From an uncultured Chthonomonas sp. (GTDB lineage Bacteria > Armatimonadota > Chthonomonadetes > Chthonomonadales > Chthonomonadaceae), in the NCBI GenBank assembly GCA_903859705.1, contig CAIONQ010000087.1:1-39852 (forward strand): a stretch of DNA of 39,852 bases. Direction: 5' to 3'. The translations under genes were made by a program, and so were the position numbers. Position 1 is the first letter of the stretch; each line of letters opens with the position of its first letter. Under the pieces are notes generated by a model. The model made no database searches. It was not told the DNA's origin and saw only the letters and a program-made list of their open reading frames with translations. Of this stretch, positions 1 through 7,920 are shown in pieces.

Positions 1-658
1 CGGAAACGATGATCCCTGATCGTTGCACCACGCATCTCAGCCGCAGCCCAGTTCTCCATTTAACATCCCCCTAAATCATATCCGATTAAGAAGGAGCAAA
101 GATTCCCCGGTATGAGTTAAAAGATATGAATCATTGTTAGGATCGAGGAGGGGGATGGTACCAGTGGGTATCACACAATATTTGGGCTTCGCAGGGATAT
201 TTGCGGATGGTAGTTTTCGGGCCGCACTAACCAATCGTCCGGCAGGAGAGCATCTTGACTCCCGCCCCTGGCGGGCGGGCCGGGGAGGGGGATGGTTGTC
301 GTTTTGAACTCACCTCCGGGCGGCACAGGGAACCTGGGAGATGGTAGTTTTCGGTCAACCTGAGCCTTTGGCGATGCATATGCTGTCGTCATTGGATACG
401 TCGTTCACAGTTATCCGTTGATTCCTCAGAGACTGTTTACTTGTAAGTTCTGTAGCCAAGCCGGCGCTTTCGGTATCGAGGTAGCGATGCCCCGGTGAAG
501 GAACCGTTTAGGAGGCTTGCTGCCGTTGGCATGCAGACTGGCTTTTCGAACTCTTTAACCCATTCTAACTCTATCTGAGACACAGGAAATACCAGATATG
601 GTTGTAGCAGCCCAACGGTATAGGAAATTCAACACTTGTACTGGCCTCGTAGTTGGGC
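1..658. other. gene-free segment with short direct repeats
   Basis: I see no convincing gene in these 658 bases. The segment holds a 15-bp direct repeat GATGGTAGTTTTCGG at 206-220 and 340-354. The second copy is preceded by CAGGGAACCTGGG (326-338), which contains the inverted repeat CCAGG-GAA-CCTGG. Two further GGGGGATGGT cores lie at about 152-161 and 287-296. A 73-codon minus-strand frame across 171-392 is built from these repeats, is rich in Pro, Arg and Gly, and is not credible as a protein. A 7-bp inverted repeat (GCCCAAC 610-616, GTTGGGC 652-658) sits just past the stop codon of the next gene but has no T-tract. Confidence 0.6.
206..354. repeat. 15-bp direct repeat pair, related copy at 15125-15162
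   Basis: GATGGTAGTTTTCGG occurs at 206-220 and again at 340-354. The second copy is immediately preceded by CAGGGAACCTGGG (326-338). On the opposite strand at 15125-15162 the same two blocks recur in the same relative order (CAGGGAACCTGGG, then GATGGTAGTTTGC), with a longer spacer. Conservation of both blocks suggests a dispersed element rather than chance. Its nature is unknown. Confidence 0.55.
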
Positions 659-1789
659 CTATTCCAGTCCGTCGGGTACCGTTAGCGCTAAATCTTCTTG
701 GGCAGCTTTTGCATATATTTCGGCTGCAGTGAGGTATTGGCTGTAAATGCTTGCTTCAATATCGCCGCCATCATTGCCTGGCCGAAGTCTCCTAACGGCA
801 AAATCGTTTATTAGTGTGTCAGGGCTTCGCCCTTGGTTGTATTGGCTAACAAAGTCTGATAACAGCAACGAATGAACTGAAGGGTGTTCAGGTTTATTAG
901 CGCGTACCGCCTGACTGGCCCTGTACTCAAAAATCGGCATTTGTCCGCCTGTTATTGAGGGAAGGTAAGGTTCATAGAAGAGGGCGTAATCTGTGATTAA
1001 GCATGAATAGGAGGGTGCAGTGTTGAGCAAGCGAACCCTGAAATCGCAAGTCGGCAGCATATGCCCAAGGCGCGCGGCCAGATCTAGGACTGTACTTCGG
1101 TTGTCGTATCTATGCTTGTCTGCGACACTCACTCGCTTAAGCGTCGCGAGTTCTTTCGCAAACCCGGAATCTGTAGAGAAACCATCGGCCAACAGTGCTC
1201 TAAATCGATAGCCCTTCTTTTGCAGTTTAGTTTCGAGCGTCTTCATCAGCCAGCCAGGCTCTCCACCATCGCTTACAAGCATATGCCTGTGTGTTCTCGC
1301 CATCGTAAAGGTAAACGTTTCCGCCTGATTGACTGCAGCAATAATTCTTGATTTAAATTTGCTATCGCGGTGATGAATGGCCACGATCCCATACGACCTG
1401 CACGTTTCAAGGAGCGCAATAACGCGTTCTTCCACCGCAATCGAAAACTCTTCCGAATCTATGGGTTTTAACGATGGAGCCGAAATGGTGTGGGCTGCTG
1501 GGTCGATACCGATTATGTTCTGAAGGAAGGCGAGGTCGACTCGCGGTTCAACATTCCGACTTAACGAGAGTAAGCTGTCATGAATGTTGCATACGGTTTT
1601 CCGCAGTACAGGCGCGCCTCGTAGCAGCTTGGAAATTGTGAGTGCACTGGTAGCAGTTAATTGTGAGAGAATCTCGACCGCGATTGTTCGGTCTGTGATC
1701 GTATCCTTGCCACTTAGCCTGCCAACAATCTCAATAAGATCTCTCACGTCCGAATTCTGCAGGACAATGTCATTTCGCCGCCTCGGCAT
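659..1789 (-). CDS. conserved-looking protein of unknown function, possible regulator
   Basis: This 376-residue soluble protein has no signal peptide or membrane segment, and I do not recognise a named family. The start ATG at 1789 follows a good ribosome binding site (AAGGTGA, five bases upstream), so start and frame are well supported. The N-terminal ~70 residues look helical. The stretch around residues 255-290 (core FRVRLLN, then LFYEPYLP and MPIFEYR) resembles the loop-strand pattern of PLD-like C-terminal domains found in some bacterial regulators; this is a weak impression from memory. The base composition is AT-richer than the right half of the window. The gene is isolated, and three ACCCATT motifs, two of them in one palindrome, lie within 120 bp upstream, which would fit autoregulation. 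No catalytic motif is obvious. Confidence 0.6.
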   Translation of the reverse strand: MPRRRNDIVLQNSDVRDLIEIVGRLSGKDTITDRTIAVEILSQLTATSALTISKLLRGAPVLRKTVCNIHDSLLSLSRNVEPRVDLAFLQNIIGIDPAAHTISAPSLKPIDSEEFSIAVEERVIALLETCRSYGIVAIHHRDSKFKSRIIAAVNQAETFTFTMARTHRHMLVSDGGEPGWLMKTLETKLQKKGYRFRALLADGFSTDSGFAKELATLKRVSVADKHRYDNRSTVLDLAARLGHMLPTCDFRVRLLNTAPSYSCLITDYALFYEPYLPSITGGQMPIFEYRASQAVRANKPEHPSVHSLLLSDFVSQYNQGRSPDTLINDFAVRRLRPGNDGGDIEASIYSQYLTAAEIYAKAAQEDLALTVPDGLE

Positions 1790-1805
1790 TTAATCACCTT
1801 ATCAA

Positions 1806-1905
1806 CCCATTATGGGATCATTTCGCACATGGAATAATCTGTGTCACAGGTCATTTTGTAACATGTTTGATATTTTTAATGGGTAACAACGCATAGTTAC
1901 CCATT
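1806..1905. promoter_or_regulatory. repeated ACCCATT operator-like sites
   Basis: CCCAT-T-ATGGG is a perfect palindrome at 1806-1816. AATGGGTAAC (1878-1887) and GTTACCCATT (1896-1905) form a perfect 10-bp inverted repeat with an 8-base spacer. All share the core ACCCATT. They lie 16-116 bp upstream of the minus-strand gene start at 1789, where a repressor or activator of that gene would bind. The binding protein is unknown; the product of the adjacent gene is the simplest guess. Confidence 0.5.
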
Positions 1906-1922
1906 GATTGCATTCACTGATG

Positions 1923-1950
1923 TTGACAAGCATTCCTTCAATAGGATACA
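1923..1950 (+). promoter_or_regulatory. putative sigma70 promoter for the 2167 gene
   Basis: A perfect -35 TTGACA (1923-1928) is followed after 16 bases by GATACA (1945-1950) as the -10. Transcription would run right through a leader of about 210 bases that contains an 8-bp inverted repeat, GGGGTTGA 1976-1983 and TCAACCCC 2002-2009. Confidence 0.4.
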
Positions 1951-2166
1951 CTTAATCTGTGTTTGAGCCGAAACAGGGGTTGACTAACGCACTAACGTTA
2001 ATCAACCCCATTATTCACCAGTTGGCGCAATGCAGTGTTACGCAACTTCGCAGGTCAGCAACACCTTTGCGCACTCATCAGCAGTCTCCACTAACATGAC
2101 GACTGTGCACTTGAGTTTTGGCACATAGTCACTGTCCTGTCAAGTGGTAGACCGCACGGAGAAGCC

Positions 2167-2571
2167 ATGATTCGCAGAAAAGGAACAGTGTCGATAGTTT
2201 CTGGTTTAGTGTTTGCTACCATTAGCCAGTTGGGTGCGTCAAGGGCAAGGGCTGATGTCTTAGAGTCCATCACAGTCCTGAATGAATCGCCTAACACGAC
2301 GATGTCTGTATCCGTCGGATTTCCGGTGCAGCGTTCGGCACAAATCGCCCCTAACAAGGGTCTGACTTTCAGCCGCCAGGGTTCTGATAACATGTATCAG
2401 TATTGGATACCAGTAACCATCAGCTACGTCGTCAATGGGCGAACTAACAGACTTGGTGCTAATGTGCCAGCTAAGTTTCGCTGGCAGCTTGACAATCTTT
2501 TCGTATACGATGGGACTTGTCATGTTGTCCGAGTATCACCTGGCATTTATAGGATCGTGGTGGACTACTAA
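2167..2571 (+). CDS. small secreted protein of unknown function
   Basis: This 134-residue protein starts at an ATG eight bases after a GGAG ribosome binding site. It begins with a typical Sec signal: RRK, a hydrophobic core around residues 8-20, and a likely cleavage after the Ala-rich ASRARA at about residue 29. The mature ~105 residues are rich in beta-strand-forming and polar residues, with a single Cys late in the chain (CHVVRV). This suggests a small extracytoplasmic beta domain. No family is recognised. It stands alone with its own promoter candidate and an intrinsic terminator about 100 bases downstream, so it is probably monocistronic. Confidence 0.65.
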   Translation: MIRRKGTVSIVSGLVFATISQLGASRARADVLESITVLNESPNTTMSVSVGFPVQRSAQIAPNKGLTFSRQGSDNMYQYWIPVTISYVVNGRTNRLGANVPAKFRWQLDNLFVYDGTCHVVRVSPGIYRIVVDY

Positions 2572-2666
2572 TAAGCCATAGGTTCAATACACAAGTTTGA
2601 GTTTTAGCTATCGCTTGCCTACTTAAATGGTAGGCCGAGATACGGTGAATTCAACTCATATAGTCT

Positions 2667-2714
2667 AAGCTCCCATTGAATGAAAGCTTGATTTCATTGG
2701 ACGGGAGCTTTTTT
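2667..2714 (+). terminator. intrinsic terminator after the small secreted gene
   Basis: AAGCTCCC (2667-2674) pairs with GGGAGCTT (2703-2710), and AATGAAA (2679-2685) pairs with TTTCATT (2692-2698) around the loop GCTTGA. A short internal loop separates the two helices. A run of six T ends the element at 2714. Confidence 0.75.
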
Positions 2715-2784
2715 CTTACTCCCCTCGTGCGATGTTTCCGCTAATGCCGGGGAGGCGCTGGCCTGCAGATGACATAGAACATAA

Positions 2785-2816
2785 AATGGGGAGCATGGTT
2801 TCCCATGCTCCCCATT
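2785..2816 (-). terminator. intrinsic terminator of the lipase gene
   Basis: This is a perfect 14-bp inverted repeat: arms 2785-2798 and 2803-2816 with a four-base loop. Read on the minus strand, it follows the lipase stop codon by about 24 bases and ends in TTTTAT. It faces the terminator of the convergent gene. Confidence 0.75.
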
Positions 2817-2839
2817 GGACTCATGGCCTTAAAGGGAGC

Positions 2840-4921
2840 CTATTTAGCTACCCACTTAGCCGCATCAACACCAATCATAGTGCTTGCATAAGACTCGCCA
2901 GTTTGATCAATGATCCGGAGATACCCACTGGACCCGCTGTTGAATGCGTAGGTTCCCAGACTTACCCAGGCATCGCTATAACTCAGTTGATTAATAACAA
3001 CATCATGCCTGCCATCAGCTGCATACACCTGGTAATGCGCATCGCGTGTGGTTGCATAATTACGGGGAATCCAGACGAACACCTCGTAATTCCGCGTATC
3101 AGGCAGATTGGGCCTCCAGTCCGCCATGTTGTCAACACCATGTGCTGCGTCGTTATTGTACGTCCAGTACATATGGCCGCCATCGCCAATGCCATTTACA
3201 TCATGCCAGTAGGCTGCAGTGCCATACTTCCAGAAGCCAACAGCTCCCGCGCCGGTTGCTACGTCGGCTGTTTCGGAAATGAACGTCTTTGTGGAGTTAG
3301 CAACAACGGTTACTTTTACCCACACCCTATCTCCAAATTTCTGACCGTTCGGCGCCTGCATTTTCCAGAATCCCTGATAGTTGCCAGGCGTCGAGGGCGC
3401 TGTTAAGTTAACAGAGAGGTCGAGAGTTGAACCCGGCCCTGTGCTGGAGACATCAATGCTGTTTGGGCCACCCATCTGGTCCCCGCCATCAAATGTCCAC
3501 TTATAACCAGAGCCCCAGGTTGAAGTGCCCGTGTTTTTCACACGCCAGGTTTTTGTGTAGCCCTGAGAGACATTAATGGACGTGCCATCGGGAATTGTAA
3601 CATCGCTAACATAGGCAAGCCCATCTGTAAGAGCGGCAGGCACAGTGATCTTAACCCACACACGGTCTCCAAATTTATTTCCATGTTGGTCCTGCATCCG
3701 ATAATAGCCTTGATACGTGCCCGGTTGGGCAGGAGTTGTCATATTTATCGATGCGTCCCACGTGCTTCCAGGCGCTGTGATTGGAACATTAATATAGTCG
3801 GGCCCACTCATTTTGTCGCCACCATCGTAAACCCACTTGTATGCATTGCCCCAATGGGACTGGCCAGTATTTTTGATTTTCCAGATTTTGTTGAAAGGTT
3901 TGGTTGCTGTAATGGATGTCCCGTCGGGAATAGTTACGTCGGAAACGAAACTTGCCTTATCTGCCGCTTGTGGCCCATAGAACCGGTTGACCGCTTTATC
4001 AACATACTTTTCTACAACATCCGTACCCGCTTTAACTTGCAAAATGCTGACGTGGTTGTAGCCAGCTACGATTTCACGTGCCGGGCCATTGAACTGTGAC
4101 GGGTCAGTACCTGTTAACAGAGCGCTTGTAGATGGGACCAAGCCATCGTTTGGTCCCAAATTGTCACTTGCCAGAATAAGACTTAAGTTGCTAAGCCACG
4201 GTTTGAGCGCGCTCTTAGGAGAACGATCGTCTGACGCGGTTATCTGACCGGTTATCAATGCATACTGTGAAAGGAGATCAGACTGATGGTTCAGTACGGA
4301 ATTCATAAGGCTGATTTCTACATTACGGTTGTTGTCGTCAGGCAACAGGAAATATTGATCCCAACCCAAATCGGCTGTATTGGTGAAGGTTTGGATATCT
4401 GCCGCTATGTTTCCCAGAACACAAAAGTGGGTTGCCAGCCATGTCGAGTCTGCCACAGGGGAACCATGATGAGGCGTACCTACTGTGATTAATTGAATAA
4501 GATTGTTGTTGCCGCCAAATTCCTCAATAAAGCTCCTTGCAACCAGCCCGCCCTTGCTGTGCCCGATTAGTATAAGCTTCGCATCGGGATTATTTGCGAG
4601 TATATTCGAGTTGATTTTGTTGCCGAGGTTTGCAGCAATCGACCTATATGACTGGTGCACTGAGTCGGCAGGATTATATCCGAACCTGTAAACTCGGCAC
4701 TTCCCAACGAGCAGTGGATCAACTTTTAACGTGTTGTTGACGAAGTTTTCCCAGGTATCCGGCCAGGATAGCATGCCATTAATCAATATGATGTTCAGGC
4801 TTCCGTCGGCGCGCGCACCAGGCAATACATCTTCCTGCCATGTTCCATTGTCAGCAAGTACCACTACTGGCGCAGAAGATAGCACGAGTAGAGCAGATAC
4901 AAAACCGAGAACGTTCTTCAA
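2840..4921 (-). CDS. secreted lipase-like alpha/beta hydrolase with NBR1-like Ig and golvesin-like domains
   Basis: This is an exported multidomain hydrolase of 693 residues. I chose the TTG at 4921 because a strong AAGGAG site lies six bases upstream and the product then opens with a clean Sec signal (Lys2, hydrophobic core, LADNG). The longer ATG at 4963 lacks such a site. The catalytic domain carries the lipase elbow GHSKGG (nucleophile Ser at about 122), a later DGLVP Asp and a GYNHVS His, as in triacylglycerol lipases and PGAP1-like esterases. Two tandem ~105-residue modules follow, both with VSDVTIPDGTS and a KNTG/W pattern, which I read as NBR1-type Ig domains. The last ~150 residues resemble the golvesin/Xly domain (WTYNND, YEVFVWIP). 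The substrate is unknown; the added domains probably bind a surface or polymer. Confidence 0.85.
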   Translation of the reverse strand: MKNVLGFVSALLVLSSAPVVVLADNGTWQEDVLPGARADGSLNIILINGMLSWPDTWENFVNNTLKVDPLLVGKCRVYRFGYNPADSVHQSYRSIAANLGNKINSNILANNPDAKLILIGHSKGGLVARSFIEEFGGNNNLIQLITVGTPHHGSPVADSTWLATHFCVLGNIAADIQTFTNTADLGWDQYFLLPDDNNRNVEISLMNSVLNHQSDLLSQYALITGQITASDDRSPKSALKPWLSNLSLILASDNLGPNDGLVPSTSALLTGTDPSQFNGPAREIVAGYNHVSILQVKAGTDVVEKYVDKAVNRFYGPQAADKASFVSDVTIPDGTSITATKPFNKIWKIKNTGQSHWGNAYKWVYDGGDKMSGPDYINVPITAPGSTWDASINMTTPAQPGTYQGYYRMQDQHGNKFGDRVWVKITVPAALTDGLAYVSDVTIPDGTSINVSQGYTKTWRVKNTGTSTWGSGYKWTFDGGDQMGGPNSIDVSSTGPGSTLDLSVNLTAPSTPGNYQGFWKMQAPNGQKFGDRVWVKVTVVANSTKTFISETADVATGAGAVGFWKYGTAAYWHDVNGIGDGGHMYWTYNNDAAHGVDNMADWRPNLPDTRNYEVFVWIPRNYATTRDAHYQVYAADGRHDVVINQLSYSDAWVSLGTYAFNSGSSGYLRIIDQTGESYASTMIGVDAAKWVAK

Positions 4922-5411
4922 AGTTATCTCCTTGAGCCTGCGGGTTTGTGCCGTAAGGCTCATACCTGAAACTTAGATGCGCATTTCCCCCCGAGTATCA
5001 TGTTCTGGGCCGGCGCTTGTGGCGTTTGTTGTACTGCCGCAGCTTAATGCGCAAGTGTTGAGTTACCGCATAGCGCGGCATACGGTGGGTTGATGATTCG
5101 TGCCACCCAATCACATATCTCCGACTATGTGACCGAATTAAGGACGATGGTCTAGCCTAAACTGAAATAGGGTGAAGCTGTTTATTAACGGCGGGGCATC
5201 TACAGTGTTTCATTGCACAACCTTTCACCTTCACATACACGGGAGTGATGTTCCAATTTATCAGCTTGAAGAATTCATCACTGACAGCTGCTTACAGCCC
5301 GCCAGTTAGGTTATTTCTAAGCTACAAAGGTAGTATATAGGACGTCCGTTTGAGTGTCGATGCAGGATATGGCTAGGTTAATCCAACTTAACGTGTACAG
5401 GAGTCGTTTAG
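4922..5411. other. divergent intergenic region with a palindrome
   Basis: This 490-base gap lies between the lipase and the STAND regulator, which diverge. It contains a perfect 7-bp inverted repeat TCACATA (5111-5117) and TATGTGA (5126-5132) with an 8-base spacer, a plausible dimer-binding operator. An AT-rich TAGTATATAG stretch lies about 80 bases before the regulator start. I see no gene. Confidence 0.5.
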
Positions 5412-7841
5412 ATGGCGCATGCTTCTGGTGGTAAGAGAGCAAGGTCGTACATATTAACGCGGCAAGCACTTGATCTTGTTCGTAACACTCTACAATTGAA
5501 ATGGAACAAGAAAGTCACATACCTTGGTGGGGGCAAAGTGGCAGGGCGGCTGACTCGCGAAAAAATATCCCAACAACTTGAGATCAACATACATACTTGG
5601 GACAATATTAGCCGTAAGAAGGGCGTAGATAAGGATACGCTTGCACGTGTATTTAAAAGTCTTAATCTGGTATTGAAGGAAGAGTATTATATCCGTGCAG
5701 ATCAAGCATCGAAAACTGAAACTTCAGACAGTCTTTCACCGACATCAGATAACCAACCACTATTCGGCCGTGAAAAGGATATTGAGAAGGTTATAAACGC
5801 GGTCAATGAATACCGTTGCGTCACATTGACTGGGGCTCCGGGCGTTGGGAAAACCCAATTAGCGATCGCTGTTGGAAAGCTTCTCCAGGACAAGTGCCAG
5901 AACAAAGCCTGGTTTGTTGACCTGAGCACATTAAAACCCCGCGCATCGGTCGCCAATTTAGTAGCATCCGAATTTAATATCAAACAAGACGTTATAGTTG
6001 ATGAACTGCAGGCACATAACGAAGACGCAAGCATAGAAACAATTGTCAACGCGTTAAAGAATCGACAGTTGTTATTGATATTAGACAACGCCGAACATGT
6101 GTTAAAAGAGTGTGCAGCCTTAGTGCGCAAGCTACTGACGTCCAAGAGTGTTTACATATTGATTACAAGCAGAGAACCGCTTGCAAACGTCGAGGCCAAA
6201 AGCATACGTATTCGACCTTTGGACCTCCCGAAGAGAGCCGATATCGATGAATGCAGCTGCGAACAGCTCTTGGAATATCCATCCGTAGCACTATTAGTAA
6301 GCCGAATCCGCTTCCATGACGATCGTGATTGGTTCCGTTTTAGTGACGACAATAAACAATCTATTGTAACCATATGTGAACAGTTAGAGGGGCTTCCCTT
6401 GGCTCTAAAGTTAATGGCAGCCAATTGCGGAACGGTACCAGTACAACTGGACCACGTTGCCCGACAGCTCTACAGCAAAATCTATCGACCAAGCGTAGGC
6501 GATAAGCAACTGAAACGTCAGGATACATTGCAAGCAGCGATCGACTGGAGCTTCAACCTTCTCGAAGATCAACAGAAGATCCTTTTCGAAAGGTTGAGTA
6601 TTTTTACCGCTGGATGGACGCTGGAAGCAGCACACACAATATGTTGCTCTGAAGACCTAAACGCGGACGACATTGAAGACGCGCATGAAGCTCTACTTAA
6701 GAAGTCTCTCATTGAAGCGGACACTTCAATAACGCCGTTCAGGTATCGTTTTTTGAAACCTATACAAGAGTACGCAGTAAGGCTGCTCCGGCCCAAGGAT
6801 AAAGAGCTGGGTGATTTGCAGCTTGCTTATGTGGCGCATTATGCAGATTGGTCAGCTTCAGCTGAAAACGGACTTCGCTCTGCAGAGCAGGATTGTTGGA
6901 TTACAGTTCTGCACTCGGAATACCGCAATTTATGTACCGCGCTTGAGTTCGCCCTAGATCGAGACATGATTAGAGATGGCCTCAGCATTGCAGGTTCGCT
7001 AAGACGATTCTGGGACCGGTCCGGATATGTTGGTGAAGCTCGGGAATGGCTTGTAAAGCTTTTGAACGCTGCTAATGGCCAACTAACCGTTGAGCGTGTT
7101 CGCGCTACGTTGGCTTTGAACGAAATTCTATTCTGGAATCTCGAATATGCAGATATAGAAGACACCCTACGCTATTGCATCACGTATTTTGACGACCATG
7201 CATACCGGGCAGATGCCATCGAGGCAACGATCCTTTTGGGTTTGTCCACACAACTTCGTGGCGAAACCGATACCGGACTGAAAATACTTGATGAGACCTT
7301 AGACCGCTCATTGAATCTCAAAGACAAGTGGCTGGAGGCATATGCTAAATACAACCTCGCTCTGCCTTACTTTATGCAAGGACAGCTGGCGAAGGCGCTC
7401 TCTCTCGCGGAGGAAGGCACAGCCCTTTTTGAGCAATCAGACGACAAATGGTTCATAACGCACTCGCTTGCTGCCAGCGGCACAATCGCAATGGCGAGTG
7501 CAGATTCTGATAAGGCGATAGAACTCATAAAAAGAAGTCTGCATTATTGCGAGAAGTTTTCAGATTATTTCACCATGACATGGTGTTTTGATATCGTCGC
7601 TTTCGCATGGCATGCTAAAGGCGACGCTTTCCGTGCCCTGCAGACAATACGGATGGGCGATAACGTAAGGCAACAGTTGAACATCGAACGACCGCCGTTT
7701 TTGCAGGAGGGCTATGCACAGGCATTAGCAAACGCTATGGACTTATTATCGCAAGCCGACATTGAAATAGCCACTCGTGAAGGCCAGCGCATGACACTGG
7801 AGCAGGCATTTGAGTTCGCGATGCGGCCGCTTGAAGCATAG
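5412..7841 (+). CDS. STAND NTPase regulator: HTH, NB-ARC-like ATPase and helical repeats
   Basis: This 809-residue cytoplasmic signal-transduction NTPase belongs to the COG3903-like STAND group. The ATG follows an AGGAG site. Residues 1-95 hold an XRE-like helix-turn-helix (LTREKISQQL...TWDNISRKKGVDKDTLARVF). The ATPase core starts at FGREKDIE (~118) and has the P-loop GAPGVGKT (141-148), Walker B LLLILDNAEHV, a TSREPL sensor, GLPLAL, and a winged-helix segment after DTLQAAIDWSF (LSIFTAGWTLEAA). The C-terminal ~350 residues are tandem helical hairpins of TPR type. Such proteins use the repeat domain to sense a ligand and the ATPase to switch oligomeric state. Output here is probably DNA binding by the N-terminal HTH, since no nuclease, protease or TIR effector is visible. 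Its neighbours are a secreted hydrolase and a restriction operon, so it may regulate either or act in defence. Confidence 0.85.
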   Translation: MAHASGGKRARSYILTRQALDLVRNTLQLKWNKKVTYLGGGKVAGRLTREKISQQLEINIHTWDNISRKKGVDKDTLARVFKSLNLVLKEEYYIRADQASKTETSDSLSPTSDNQPLFGREKDIEKVINAVNEYRCVTLTGAPGVGKTQLAIAVGKLLQDKCQNKAWFVDLSTLKPRASVANLVASEFNIKQDVIVDELQAHNEDASIETIVNALKNRQLLLILDNAEHVLKECAALVRKLLTSKSVYILITSREPLANVEAKSIRIRPLDLPKRADIDECSCEQLLEYPSVALLVSRIRFHDDRDWFRFSDDNKQSIVTICEQLEGLPLALKLMAANCGTVPVQLDHVARQLYSKIYRPSVGDKQLKRQDTLQAAIDWSFNLLEDQQKILFERLSIFTAGWTLEAAHTICCSEDLNADDIEDAHEALLKKSLIEADTSITPFRYRFLKPIQEYAVRLLRPKDKELGDLQLAYVAHYADWSASAENGLRSAEQDCWITVLHSEYRNLCTALEFALDRDMIRDGLSIAGSLRRFWDRSGYVGEAREWLVKLLNAANGQLTVERVRATLALNEILFWNLEYADIEDTLRYCITYFDDHAYRADAIEATILLGLSTQLRGETDTGLKILDETLDRSLNLKDKWLEAYAKYNLALPYFMQGQLAKALSLAEEGTALFEQSDDKWFITHSLAASGTIAMASADSDKAIELIKRSLHYCEKFSDYFTMTWCFDIVAFAWHAKGDAFRALQTIRMGDNVRQQLNIERPPFLQEGYAQALANAMDLLSQADIEIATREGQRMTLEQAFEFAMRPLEA

Positions 7842-7920
7842 AATTATAGCCACGCGCATACAGTTAGTCAGGCACACGATTTGCTTAGAACGCATCCTGC
7901 GGATTACTTAATTAACCCCC

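Larger units (their letters stand above)
1790..2166. other. divergent intergenic control region
   Basis: This gap separates the minus-strand gene ending at 1789 from the plus-strand gene at 2167. It contains several palindromes (listed separately) and a sigma70-like promoter pointing right. I see no gene in it. Confidence 0.6.

Noticed and set aside
171-392. 73-codon minus-strand frame
   Set aside because: It is made of Pro/Gly/Arg-rich codons from the direct repeats and is not a credible protein.
2732-3406. 224-codon plus-strand frame opposite the lipase
   Set aside because: It lies opposite well-supported domains of the lipase and contains the lipase terminator, so it is a shadow.
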